NCBI RefSeq assembly: GCF_030819275.1 | Contig: NZ_JAUTBL010000001.1 | Coordinates: 1,800,501 to 1,864,500, forward strand | Direction: 5' to 3' | Length of the DNA stretch: 64,000 nt | Origin: Agrobacterium larrymoorei | GTDB lineage: Bacteria; Pseudomonadota; Alphaproteobacteria; Rhizobiales; Rhizobiaceae | In this document: in pieces, positions 54,683-63,766 of the stretch | How positions within the stretch are numbered: position 1 is the stretch's first letter | How the letters are laid out: each line of letters starts with the position of its first letter | The notes under the pieces: generated by a model | The model's database searches: none | What the model was told of the DNA's origin: nothing | Seen by the model: only the letters and a program-made list of their open reading frames with translations | Position numbers and translations under genes: made by a program

Positions 54683-54961
54683 ACTGTAGCATTTGGCAGG
54701 GGTTAGTTGATACCTAACCCCTGCTAACGGAAAGATTCGCCGACTGCCAGCTCCAGGGACGGATCGATGTTCGCCCATTGAAATTGGTGAAACGGCGAGC
54801 GAGAACGCTGAGCTGATAACGTCAACGTAATCGCGGTATGAGCTTATAATTAGCATGGTGTGCATAGAGTGATGAGCCTGGCAGTATCGTCAAGCCGCTA
54901 GAGAACCCCTACGCGCACGTGTACAAGAAAGCTCCTGGAGCGCGTCTAGAGCTTTTCCCTT

Positions 54962-55069
54962 TCATGCTGGATCATATCCACATGAGTTGAAGCAGTTCCG
55001 GGCCTCTTGTGGCTGGACCTGATCAATCAGCGTGCCGAAGGCGTGGTCTTCGCGGCAGAACTGGTGCCG
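54962..55069 (-). pseudogene. relic of IS630-family transposase C-terminus
   Basis: On the minus strand the frame reads FGTLIDQVQPQEARNCFNSCGYDPA then a stop at 54962-54964. IS630-type transposases end in a closely similar way (IG.L.D...P.EC.NYF...GY). Upstream residues that should continue (AAKTTPSA) are in another frame, and an in-frame stop is at 55070, so it is a decayed 3' fragment. Flanking bases from 54683 to 55213 show no other gene. Confidence 0.6.
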
Positions 55070-55213
55070 TCATTCCATGACTCTGTGGTTGCGTGCTTGA
55101 CACATAAAAGCGCTGATTAAGCCGCATTTTTCAATTTTTGGCTTTAAAGTTATTGCGGACTCGTTCGTTGATGCTATTCCTGCGTGCAGCTGAATCTGCG
55201 TTGGGGATTATGG

Positions 55214-56350
55214 ATGAAGAGGATCGTTCCTGTGCTTCTTTTGGGCTTGCTGAGTGCTTGCGCAAGACCATCCGACGGTCCCACTGCAGGAAACATTCGG
55301 TCAGCGACTCTCCCGAATACCAATGAGAAGATTGCGGTCATCGATCTTGCGAATGCTCCCGCTTCGACATCGAACGCAAGTATCATGTCTTCCTCTGCTG
55401 GTCCCGGTCTGGCGGCATTACGGAATACAGGATACAACGCTCAGCGTCTGCGGCGCGGCGACGTGGTCGATATCACCGTGCTCGATACCGGCGAAGATGG
55501 TCTTTTCTCGTCCACGCAGAGCAAGACGCTCAACCTTGGTCGATTCACCGTCGACCAAAGCGGCAACGTCAATCTGCCATTCGTGGGTAGACAGAGGGTG
55601 ATCGACTCCACGCCAGAGGGATTGCAGAACCAGGTTGTCGCAGGATTGAAGGGATCTGCCGTTAATCCGCAGGCGGTCGTGACAGTCGTCGACAAGCCGA
55701 CAAGTGCTGTGATGGTCAGCGGGGCGGTCAAGACACCAGGCAAGATCGCTTTGACGGCGCGACAGGAACGGGTTCTCGATGCGATCAGCCAAGCGGGTGG
55801 CCCGGCAGTGGCGCCGGGGGCAGCGACGGTGACGATCGTTCGCGGTCAGCAGAGAGCAAGCGCAACCCTAGATCGGGTGATGCGTGAAGATCGACAGAAT
55901 GTTCGTTTGTCGCCTGACGATCAAATCATGATTGACGGCGACGCATCCAGTTTTACGGCACTTGGCGCGTTCAAGAGTGCGGGCGAATTTCAATTCGAAA
56001 CCGGCAAGTTGACGCTTGCCCAGGCGGTTGGTCGTGCAGGCGGTCTTCTTGATGATCGCGCCGACTCGCGCAATGTCTATGTCTTCCGCACTGAAGAGGT
56101 GCCGCTCCGCTCGGTCGGTCCGACCGCGTCCAAGGAACGTGCTGAAATTCTAACGCAGAAACGCCCTGTGATTTACCGTGTGAACATGCGTGACGCTTCC
56201 AGCATTGCGCTGATGCAGATGTTCCAGATGCAAAAGGGTGATGTCCTTTATGCCAGTAACGCGCCGCTTGTTGATGCCGCCAAGCTGTTGACGGTGTTCC
56301 AGAAGAGCGTGCCGACAGCAGCAGCGCCTCAGCCGGGAAGCGCGAACTGA
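55214..56350 (+). CDS. Wza/GumB-like polysaccharide export lipoprotein
   Basis: Protein of 378 residues from ATG 55214. A lipobox LLSAC near residues 12-16 makes it an outer-membrane lipoprotein. Poly_export domain: LRRGDVVDITVLDTGEDG and GRFTVDQSGNVNLPFVGRQRV, with VINPQAVVTVVDKPTSAVMVSGAVKTPG, followed by one or two SLBB domains (VLDAISQAGGPAV, TLAQAVGRAGGLLDD). Such proteins form the outer-membrane exit of Wzy-type capsule or exopolysaccharide. No glycosyltransferase or Wzc-type kinase is adjacent, so it is an orphan here. It converges on the type VI secretion operon. Confidence 0.87.
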   Translation: MKRIVPVLLLGLLSACARPSDGPTAGNIRSATLPNTNEKIAVIDLANAPASTSNASIMSSSAGPGLAALRNTGYNAQRLRRGDVVDITVLDTGEDGLFSSTQSKTLNLGRFTVDQSGNVNLPFVGRQRVIDSTPEGLQNQVVAGLKGSAVNPQAVVTVVDKPTSAVMVSGAVKTPGKIALTARQERVLDAISQAGGPAVAPGAATVTIVRGQQRASATLDRVMREDRQNVRLSPDDQIMIDGDASSFTALGAFKSAGEFQFETGKLTLAQAVGRAGGLLDDRADSRNVYVFRTEEVPLRSVGPTASKERAEILTQKRPVIYRVNMRDASSIALMQMFQMQKGDVLYASNAPLVDAAKLLTVFQKSVPTAAAPQPGSAN

Positions 56351-56390
56351 GCACGTAGGCTAACCAGCCGGAAGGCGACAGCGCCTACTT

Positions 56391-57299
56391 TCAGCCTGAT
56401 ATCATGTCCAGAATCTCCCGAGCGCTTTGCGGTCGGTCTTCTGGACGAAGCTGGCAGCATTGCTTTATCAATTCGCTCCAGATCTTGCACGGCGCATTTA
56501 TTTTACTTGCGAGCTTTTCGGCGAGCTTTCCAAAGGCATAGATATCGTGAGAGGGATGGGCTTCCTCCCCTTGCAACTGCTCGGGGGTGGAGAATTCTGG
56601 CGATCCCGCGCGCTTTATGCCTATATCTCGATGCCTGGATCCTATCGGAATGGCGATACCGAAGTCTCCAAGCAGCGACTGTTCGAAATCGTTTCCGTGC
56701 AGGAAAATGTTGTTCGGTGTCACGTCGCAGTGAACAAGCCCCTCTCGATGTATCGTGTCGAGTGCAAGGAGAACGCTTCTCACGATCGTTGAGGCTTCTC
56801 GTTCCTCGAGCACTTGCTCTTGTGATAGAGAAGCAAGTGTGAGCGGACGCCATGGCATCACTAATCCCGGTCTGCCGTCCTCTAGACGTAACAAGGCTGA
56901 TGTCTCGAGGATGTTGGGATGCCTGAAACGCAGTCCCGTTTCTGCCTCTCGACGCAGAGATTGTGCAATAACAATGTCGTCGCGACAAGTTGGTCGCAGC
57001 GTCTTGAGCGCGTGCGACGTGCCGAGATCGATATGGCGCAAATGCAGGACTTCTGTGCGTTCGCTCGTGAAGGTGACCGTCTCGACAAGGAAGGTGTTTG
57101 CGATCCGGCCAAAGTTTTGCGCGTAGATCGTGGATGCGTTTCGGTCGAGCGCGTTGCGGATCTGGTCGAGCAATTCCAATGCATCCTGGGGTGGGCGCAG
57201 GCCTTCGTTCCCCTGCTGAATGGCGCGCCAGAGATCGGCATAACGCTGCGCTACCAGGCCCTGATCATTGCTGCTATCTCGGCACACGGTCGTGCCCAA
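56391..57299 (-). CDS. ppkA: PpkA-type serine/threonine protein kinase of the type VI secretion operon
   Basis: Protein of 302 residues from a TTG at 57299 that overlaps the end of the preceding tagF-pppA gene by 26 nt. Kinase motifs are complete: K99 in ALKTLRP, catalytic loop HCDVTPNN (190-197), DFG (212-214), SPEFSTPEQLQGEEAHPSHDIYAFG. There is no membrane segment or C-terminal extension, unlike the Pseudomonas enzyme of about 1000 residues. In Agrobacterium PpkA phosphorylates TssL to switch the secretion system on, and the adjacent PppA domain reverses it. Confidence 0.9.
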   Translation of the reverse strand: MGTTVCRDSSNDQGLVAQRYADLWRAIQQGNEGLRPPQDALELLDQIRNALDRNASTIYAQNFGRIANTFLVETVTFTSERTEVLHLRHIDLGTSHALKTLRPTCRDDIVIAQSLRREAETGLRFRHPNILETSALLRLEDGRPGLVMPWRPLTLASLSQEQVLEEREASTIVRSVLLALDTIHREGLVHCDVTPNNIFLHGNDFEQSLLGDFGIAIPIGSRHRDIGIKRAGSPEFSTPEQLQGEEAHPSHDIYAFGKLAEKLASKINAPCKIWSELIKQCCQLRPEDRPQSAREILDMISG

Positions 57300-58695
57300 T
57301 CACGATGGCGCTGATATTGTCTCTTGCGGTCTCGATCAGCGCTTCCTGTATGAGCGCTTCGGCGCAGTCCTCGATCTTCGTTTCGGAGAGAAGTTCAGCG
57401 ACCACGCGTTCCTTCAGTTGCTGGACGAGCGGAAAACTGCAGAGCAGCAACCTGTCGCTCCACCCCCAGTTTTCCCGAATAACGTCGGGCCGGAATTGCT
57501 GCGAGTGCCCGATATATTGCGCCAAAGTTCTTTTCATTCCGACAATCACGTGGTCGCGTGTCAGCGGATGCATGGTTCCATCCCTCAAAAGATAGGCTCG
57601 CGCATCGCCCGACCACAAGACGGCGATCGTCTGATTGAAGATCGATGCCGCAACGACGCTCGCTCCCGGACGCAAAGCGCCTTCGCCGACCTGTCGGGAC
57701 AGAAGGAGGCTGTTGACAGTACCGAGTTTCCCTCTGATCGTCTGTGGATCGACGCTATGCGCGCTGCCTGCTGTCACATCGGCAAGAAGGTTTACGGTCA
57801 GCCGGGCTGCTTCGGCTGCCGCGTGGCCTTCTCCTATGCCGTCCGCGATGGCAAAGAGCGGAGGTTGACTGGATACGAAGAGCGAGTCCGCGTTGGCCGA
57901 CAGTTTCGTTCCGGCATGCGTCGCATAGCTGTAGATGAGAGAGGTCGACGTAACAGGTTTTGCTTCCAGCGGAAGAGCGACCGGCGCTTTGGGCGCAAGT
58001 GTCGGGGACTTGGCCGCGCCCACTTGCTGCTGCTTTTCGGAGTAAGGGGCAGGCTCTGGCGGAAGCTTGTTATCCTGGAAAAGCTTGATGAAATCTGCCG
58101 TGCCGGGCCTGCCGTCCAGCTTCACGCCCTTCGGGCGGCGGGTTTCCGCATCGATCTGCCACCAGAGGCTCGTCGGTTTGTCGCGGTTGTGTGTCGGAAC
58201 TGGAGCATCATCGTCCTCCTTGGGTTTGGGTAGGCGAAGCCGCTTGATCGCTGTGGTGAAGCGGTTCATGTCGAAATCCTCGGACAACGAGGTTTCGGCC
58301 AAAGCCTCTGCGGCCATGAACCAGGTTTCGTCGAGATAAAGCGTTCTTGGGTGCAGTCGAAATCTGGTAAGTTGCGCCAGAACCACTAGCGGATATCTTC
58401 GACCGACGCGGTCCCGGCTCGGCAGCAAGACGCCGACATAGGCGGCATCGCCCCACACGCCGATTTCGGAGATGAATCGCGTCGGCGGCGCGTTGGAAAA
58501 AACGGAGGACCAACGCGCACCGTATTGGTCGGCGCATGCATGCATGCCAGCTCTTAGCCACTCATCCAGTCTTGTTATGAACTCACGGTCCAGGCCCTCG
58601 GAAATGAAATCTCCGTGGCTTGGTACTTTGCCGAAAAAGCCGATACGGTCGCTGTCCGACGCCGCAACGGCCGGCTTTGGATCTGGCTTAGTCAT
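57274..58695 (-). CDS. tagF-pppA: TagF-PppA fusion: T6SS repressor domain plus PP2C phosphatase
   Basis: Protein of 473 residues. Residues about 17-215 are TagF (ImpM): IGFFGKVPSHGDFISEGL, then SLWW at 176-179. A Pro/Ala-rich linker (about 215-245) leads to the PP2C phosphatase: FAIADGIGEGHAAAEAARL (281-299) and ARDNISAIVIG near the end provide the metal-binding aspartates. TagF represses type VI secretion post-translationally and PppA dephosphorylates what PpkA phosphorylates; fusion of the two is known in Agrobacterium. It is followed by the overlapping kinase gene. Confidence 0.93.
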   Translation of the reverse strand: MTKPDPKPAVAASDSDRIGFFGKVPSHGDFISEGLDREFITRLDEWLRAGMHACADQYGARWSSVFSNAPPTRFISEIGVWGDAAYVGVLLPSRDRVGRRYPLVVLAQLTRFRLHPRTLYLDETWFMAAEALAETSLSEDFDMNRFTTAIKRLRLPKPKEDDDAPVPTHNRDKPTSLWWQIDAETRRPKGVKLDGRPGTADFIKLFQDNKLPPEPAPYSEKQQQVGAAKSPTLAPKAPVALPLEAKPVTSTSLIYSYATHAGTKLSANADSLFVSSQPPLFAIADGIGEGHAAAEAARLTVNLLADVTAGSAHSVDPQTIRGKLGTVNSLLLSRQVGEGALRPGASVVAASIFNQTIAVLWSGDARAYLLRDGTMHPLTRDHVIVGMKRTLAQYIGHSQQFRPDVIRENWGWSDRLLLCSFPLVQQLKERVVAELLSETKIEDCAEALIQEALIETARDNISAIVIGHDRVPR

Positions 58696-58775
58696 CAGCC
58701 AGGCGTGATCTGTCTTCGGTTGTTGCCGTCATCGCGCATGAAGTTCCTCTCCTTGATTGGTCTTCTCACCTCTGG

Positions 58776-61700
58776 TCAAAATTGTGTCGGGCAGGAAAAT
58801 TGCGACAGCGCATCCAACCTGAAGGGATTAAGGACAGATCCGAACTGAATGTCGAACTCCGCGGTCTGCCCGTCATTTTCGAAGCGCGCCCGGAGGATGT
58901 CGCCCGTCTGGGCCTCGATTGTCGCATCATCGAACAGCCGGAAGGGAGACCAATCGCCATTTTCGGTCTTCGCCTGCTGCCAGCCGCCTGGCTGAAATGC
59001 GATGCGAGACAGGTTGGCGGAATTCTCCTGAGAAGGCCAGTGGATCGATTTCGCCTGGATTGGACCGTGGTAGTAAACCACCCGTTCTCCTTCAATTTCC
59101 AGCATGACAGCACTGGACTGCTCGCTGAGCGAGACCGGCTTCACATTGATCGAAACGACCGGCACCTCGCTGCCATTCGGGAAAAATGCCCGAGAAATTT
59201 TGTCGGCATTTTCGAACTGGGCGATGGCTTCACTTGGAATCCCCGCCGAGCCAAAGGTGCCCTTCCAGCTCCACGGCGCCGTCGTCTTGTCGACGAAGGG
59301 CTCCATCCGCTGCTTGAAGAAAGTCTGGAAGACACCCTTCGGTCCGAAAAGCCTGGTAAAGTCCGCCATCGCCACATCTCTCGAGGATGCCCGGTCAAAT
59401 GGGTATCGTCCGGCAACGACCGACGAGCACAGCGACGCAGAGTCCGAAGCCCAAAGATCGGCGATGCGGCTGCGTGCGGATTTCACCGCAAGTGATCCCA
59501 CATCTGCCGCAATGCCAGCGATCCAGACGTCCAGCGGGGCAGGCAGTTGCCGCGCCTGTTGCAGCAGGTCCTGATTGGACTTGGTCAATTGACTGTCAAC
59601 ATCGAAGATCTTTGCCACCTCGTCCGAGGTGGTGGAAGAGCGCGCCAGTTGTTCGTTGAGTGTCTTCAGGTTGGCGAGAAGTTGTTCGGATGGAGTGCCG
59701 GCTGTCTTGTTCTCTGCCGACTGGGCGTCCGCTACCGAGCCCCCAGATTTTTCAGCCAGCATATCGCGCAGCCGCGCATAGGGATCGACGGCATTGACCG
59801 TCGCCGAAAGGATCGTCGCCGTTGCGTCGCCATCGGCAGTGGAGGCGAGTGTGGTAATGTTCGCACCGGCATTCGGCCGTAGGTCGGTTGCATCGGCAAT
59901 GGACTTGGCTGCTTCCACGACTATATTCCGGTCGTTTGCCAAAATGCGCGTGGTCTCGACGGCATCACCCAGTGTTTGCGATGGCTTCACCCGGATGTCC
60001 GAGAGCACATCCGCCCAGCGCTTTTCGAAACGGTCGAAGTAGATCTGCAATGCGGCCTCAGCCACCTGTTCCACTGTCGCGCCACGCACGGCGTCATCGG
60101 AGCCGCGAACCCAGGCTTCGGAGAGCGCCACGCGCGAGGCATAGGCCACTTGCGGGATCACCACATTGCGATAGCCATTCGCGGTGAACAGACCTTCGAT
60201 GCCGTCCACCATGGGTGTCTTGCTGCGGCGCTCGAAGGCGCGCTCTCCGAGCGGCCCGAAAGCTGCGGCTGGTGTCCATTCCGGCAGAGCCCGCGCTTGC
60301 GGCAAGCCTGCGAGGATGTCGTAAGCACGTGCGCTGACACCCTGGTCCTTGATCGTCTCACGTGCCTTAGCAATCAATCGGGCATCGAGTTCGATGGGAG
60401 CGAGATTTCCATTGGCAAGGGCGCGGGCATGGTCATTAAGGGAGGCGCGCGCTGCTGCTCTGCCGTCGCCAGGATAAAGAGAAGCAAACATGTCTTCAGC
60501 CTGCACCGTCATGAAATCGCGATCCAGACCGCCAAGCCCGCCCAGCATGCCATACAGTTTCAGCGAATTGAATGTTCGCGTGACATCCTTCTCGTCCTCC
60601 AACTGCTTCTGCAATTGCACGATCATGCGCGGTAGAAGAAGGGCGTTGAGGGCGCGTTGATAGGCATCTCTCTGGCGTCCGGCGATCTTGTCCTTCTGAT
60701 CGAGGCCAAAGCTGATATTCCACAGACGGTCCTTGGAAAAGCCAGAGCTGGCGTCCCGCAGATTGTCCAAAGCGGGCATGATGCGCAGAAAATCCGCATC
60801 GGACACATCCCGCACGGGAATCCCCTGCACCAGCCGTTCATAGGTGTCGAGCCTCTGATCCGCTTCGGCAAGCGCCTGGGTGTTTGAGTAATAGGTACTG
60901 ATCCAACCGGTAAAGACGATCGCGGCGACAATTGCTGCTGCACCATAGGCCAGACGCCGAACCAACTGCTGGCGCCCCGACAGGCGCTTGTCGCGCATGA
61001 CGAGCGCTGCTTCCGGGAAGATGACATCCTTGAACAGGCGTGACAGGAAGTAGCTTCGTCGCGTCCGCGTCGTTGCGATGTCCGTCTCTTCTTGGGTACC
61101 CGAAGCAAAATAGACGCCGCGCAGAAGCGGTGCCTCGATGAGGGGGGAACTGGCACAAAGTTCAGTCAATGCCTCGTGCAAGCGATCCTTCAACTTGGCA
61201 AGTTCTGCCGGGAAGCGGAAGATGCGCCCGCGGATTTCTGTATTCTGTTCCTGCTGCAGCCGCTCGATGAGCATGGCATCCACGCGCTGTTGAAGAAGCT
61301 CGAATTCTTCCAGGAAGCGTTGGGGTAGAGACTGGGACGTGTAGCTCTCGTCCAGCTTGAAGGTCGTGCCCCATACCTGCTTGCGGTCAGTCTTGTTGAA
61401 GCCATCGAAGAATTCCACGAAACCATCCAGAAGGTCGGCCTTGGTCAGCACCAGATAAACAGGGACGCGCGCATGGAGATATTCGTCGAGCTCGGACAGG
61501 CGTTGGCGCAGCGAACGAAGTTCCTGCCGCTGTTCTTCCGGATCGCGGGTCAGAAGATCGTGGATCGATAGCGTCACCAATGCGCCGTTGATCGGCTGCG
61601 AACGGCGGTAGCGCCGAAGCAGATTGAGGAACCCCTCCCAGCCGGCTTTTGAGGACCCATCCAGATCATCCTGCGTCGTATAGCGACCGGCGGTGTCGAT

Positions 61701-62258
61701 CAGGATCGCTTCGTCGGAGAACCACCAATTGCAGTTTCGCGTTCCGCCAACGCCCCGGACGGCGTTTTCTCCTATCGCGTCACCCAAGGGAAATTGCAGG
61801 CCGGAATTTGTCAGTGCCGTGGTCTTGCCTGAGCCCGGAGCACCAAAGATCACATACCAAGGGAGATCGTAGATATAGCCGAAGCGCTTTTTGGTGATGC
61901 GGCGTAGAAGCGCCAGCGCTTCCTTTAGCCGCGTCTGGATTTCGCCCACTTCTGCATTGCGATTGGCGAGCGCCTCCTGCTCAAGGCTGTCGATCAGTTC
62001 CTTGTCCTGTTTGCGGGCGCGCAACAGGGCAATGCTGATATATACGACCCAGACGAGGAGAATGACGCCGATGGCGATAAGCCGCGCTTGCGTCGTGCCG
62101 AACGGTTTGAAATTGCCGAAGGCGACAAGATAGCCGTAGAACCAGATGACGACGCAAAGGGCAATGGCCCACAGAAGCGAGATGAAGCGACGCCCGACGA
62201 GCGAGGCATAGCTTTCGACATAAGCCCGGATTGTATAAAAGTAACTCAGCGGATTCAT
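58776..62258 (-). CDS. tssM: T6SS membrane complex protein TssM (IcmF/ImpL)
   Basis: Protein of 1160 residues; its ATG overlaps the tssL stop (ATGA). Two N-terminal membrane segments (about 24-46 and 60-80), a cytoplasmic P-loop domain with Walker A GAPGSGKTT (139-147) and Walker B-like ILIDTAGRY, a third membrane segment near residue 440, then a long periplasmic part ending in the C-terminal IcmF beta domain (SLSEQSSAVMLEIEGERVVYYHGP). Walker residues are intact, as in Agrobacterium TssM, which binds ATP. It bridges the inner membrane to TssJ in the outer membrane. A gap of 80 nt precedes tagF-pppA. Confidence 0.95.
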   Translation of the reverse strand: MNPLSYFYTIRAYVESYASLVGRRFISLLWAIALCVVIWFYGYLVAFGNFKPFGTTQARLIAIGVILLVWVVYISIALLRARKQDKELIDSLEQEALANRNAEVGEIQTRLKEALALLRRITKKRFGYIYDLPWYVIFGAPGSGKTTALTNSGLQFPLGDAIGENAVRGVGGTRNCNWWFSDEAILIDTAGRYTTQDDLDGSSKAGWEGFLNLLRRYRRSQPINGALVTLSIHDLLTRDPEEQRQELRSLRQRLSELDEYLHARVPVYLVLTKADLLDGFVEFFDGFNKTDRKQVWGTTFKLDESYTSQSLPQRFLEEFELLQQRVDAMLIERLQQEQNTEIRGRIFRFPAELAKLKDRLHEALTELCASSPLIEAPLLRGVYFASGTQEETDIATTRTRRSYFLSRLFKDVIFPEAALVMRDKRLSGRQQLVRRLAYGAAAIVAAIVFTGWISTYYSNTQALAEADQRLDTYERLVQGIPVRDVSDADFLRIMPALDNLRDASSGFSKDRLWNISFGLDQKDKIAGRQRDAYQRALNALLLPRMIVQLQKQLEDEKDVTRTFNSLKLYGMLGGLGGLDRDFMTVQAEDMFASLYPGDGRAAARASLNDHARALANGNLAPIELDARLIAKARETIKDQGVSARAYDILAGLPQARALPEWTPAAAFGPLGERAFERRSKTPMVDGIEGLFTANGYRNVVIPQVAYASRVALSEAWVRGSDDAVRGATVEQVAEAALQIYFDRFEKRWADVLSDIRVKPSQTLGDAVETTRILANDRNIVVEAAKSIADATDLRPNAGANITTLASTADGDATATILSATVNAVDPYARLRDMLAEKSGGSVADAQSAENKTAGTPSEQLLANLKTLNEQLARSSTTSDEVAKIFDVDSQLTKSNQDLLQQARQLPAPLDVWIAGIAADVGSLAVKSARSRIADLWASDSASLCSSVVAGRYPFDRASSRDVAMADFTRLFGPKGVFQTFFKQRMEPFVDKTTAPWSWKGTFGSAGIPSEAIAQFENADKISRAFFPNGSEVPVVSINVKPVSLSEQSSAVMLEIEGERVVYYHGPIQAKSIHWPSQENSANLSRIAFQPGGWQQAKTENGDWSPFRLFDDATIEAQTGDILRARFENDGQTAEFDIQFGSVLNPFRLDALSQFSCPTQF

Positions 62259-63766
62259 TGCTGGGCTCCTGGCTGCTGTCCCGGTGTCGTGGTGATGGTT
62301 GGCGAGAGAATGCCGGCGTCGCTCAGTTTCTCGTCTGGATTGGTCAGCACCATGATTTCAGTGCGGCGGTTCATCTCCCGCCCCTCGGACGTATTGTTGT
62401 CCGCGATCGGATCGCTGTCTGCGCGTCCCTCGGTCAGGATTGCTTCCTGGCCGGTAAATTGGGCAAGAAGATCGCCGACGGCTTTTGCGCGCGCTTCGGA
62501 CAGGTGCCAGTTGGACGGGAACTGAACGGTTTTGATTGGCACATTATCCGTGTAGCCGATGACCACGGCGCGGAATTTCTCCGCCGACAATGCCCCGCCG
62601 ATGCGCTGGATCAGATCGCGGAACTTCGGGCTCACCTCGGCGCTGCCTGTCTCGAAGAGGCCGGAATTGTTGATGCGAACTCTCAGACGTCCGTTCACTT
62701 CGGCCAGCGTCACCAGCTTCTGCTGGACTTCCGGCTCGAGGAACTCCATCAGCTTTTGAAGCCTAGTTGGCTCAGGCGGCTTTATCACTGGCGGTGCTTC
62801 GGCGACCTTCGGTGCTTCCTCCTTAGCCTGAGGCGGTTCGGGCGGGGCAGGCGGTGCTGCAATCAGAACGCTCGGTGTTTGGGTTGGCGGTAGCTTGGCA
62901 AGGCGCTCGAATGTCGCATCGGAGGCGTCGTTGAGTGACAGCGTGAAGAAGAGATAGCCAAGTGCAAAGGCGAGTGCCAAAATCGACAGCAAGGTCCACA
63001 GCGCCGACATGGTTTTCAAGGGCGTATGCCGCGCTTCTACGCCCTGCCAGTGGGGGGAAAGTTCGCGTTCGAACACGCCATATTGGCCGATCAGGGTCTT
63101 ATAGAGACTGTCCCGGATGCGGGCGAGTTCCAGTGCGCCTTTGGGAGAAACACGGGTGCGTCCTTCAAATGCAAGCGAAAGGCACAGATAGATCAGCAGC
63201 AGCAGGTCCTTGTTGGCACCAGGCGACTGATGGAAATGATCCAGAATATCGAAGACCCGATCGCCGCCCGTCACGTCGTTGTGGAAGGTGGAGACGAGGC
63301 CTGAGCGCGCCCAACCAGCCCTGACACCCCAGGGCTTGCTGAGGATCACGTCGTCCACAGTGGCGCAGACGACATAGTGGGCGGCTCTGGCACGTTCAGG
63401 GCTGATCCGAGCAGACGCAAGGTCGCGTTCATAGCGCGTAATGGCTTCGAGGCAAGCGCGGCGTAGATGGTCCGGATCCGGCTGCACATCGCTGAAACGA
63501 AGCACGTGGGCGAGGTTGAGCAGCGGCGCGGCAGATTGCACCAGCGTCGGCACCTCCTCTCCGCCGAAACGGAAGTTCGACAGCAGAGAATCGATGGGCA
63601 ATGCGCCCTTTTCGCCGTGCGATCGCTCGACCGGGTCGGTGGGCTCGATGATGTCGTCAAGCAACGCCGCCATATTGCGAGAACTCTGATTGCGTTGACG
63701 GCTTTCCTCGGTAATTTCCACCACCGTCGGCAGATCCTGCCATGAGGAGGACTTTTGGTCACTCAT
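62255..63766 (-). CDS. tssL: T6SS membrane complex protein TssL with OmpA-like domain
   Basis: Protein of 503 residues from ATG 63766, overlapping the tssK stop (ATGA). The cytoplasmic DotU domain (about 60-250) contains LLNLAHVLRFSDVQPDPDHLRRACLEAITRYE and SLAFEGRTRVSP. One membrane segment near 260-280, a Pro-rich linker, then a periplasmic OmpA/MotB peptidoglycan-binding domain with VVIGYTDNVPIKTVQFPSNWHLSEARAKAVGDLL. TssL with TssM and TssJ anchors the apparatus; it is the likely PpkA substrate. Confidence 0.95.
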   Translation of the reverse strand: MSDQKSSSWQDLPTVVEITEESRQRNQSSRNMAALLDDIIEPTDPVERSHGEKGALPIDSLLSNFRFGGEEVPTLVQSAAPLLNLAHVLRFSDVQPDPDHLRRACLEAITRYERDLASARISPERARAAHYVVCATVDDVILSKPWGVRAGWARSGLVSTFHNDVTGGDRVFDILDHFHQSPGANKDLLLLIYLCLSLAFEGRTRVSPKGALELARIRDSLYKTLIGQYGVFERELSPHWQGVEARHTPLKTMSALWTLLSILALAFALGYLFFTLSLNDASDATFERLAKLPPTQTPSVLIAAPPAPPEPPQAKEEAPKVAEAPPVIKPPEPTRLQKLMEFLEPEVQQKLVTLAEVNGRLRVRINNSGLFETGSAEVSPKFRDLIQRIGGALSAEKFRAVVIGYTDNVPIKTVQFPSNWHLSEARAKAVGDLLAQFTGQEAILTEGRADSDPIADNNTSEGREMNRRTEIMVLTNPDEKLSDAGILSPTITTTPGQQPGAQQ

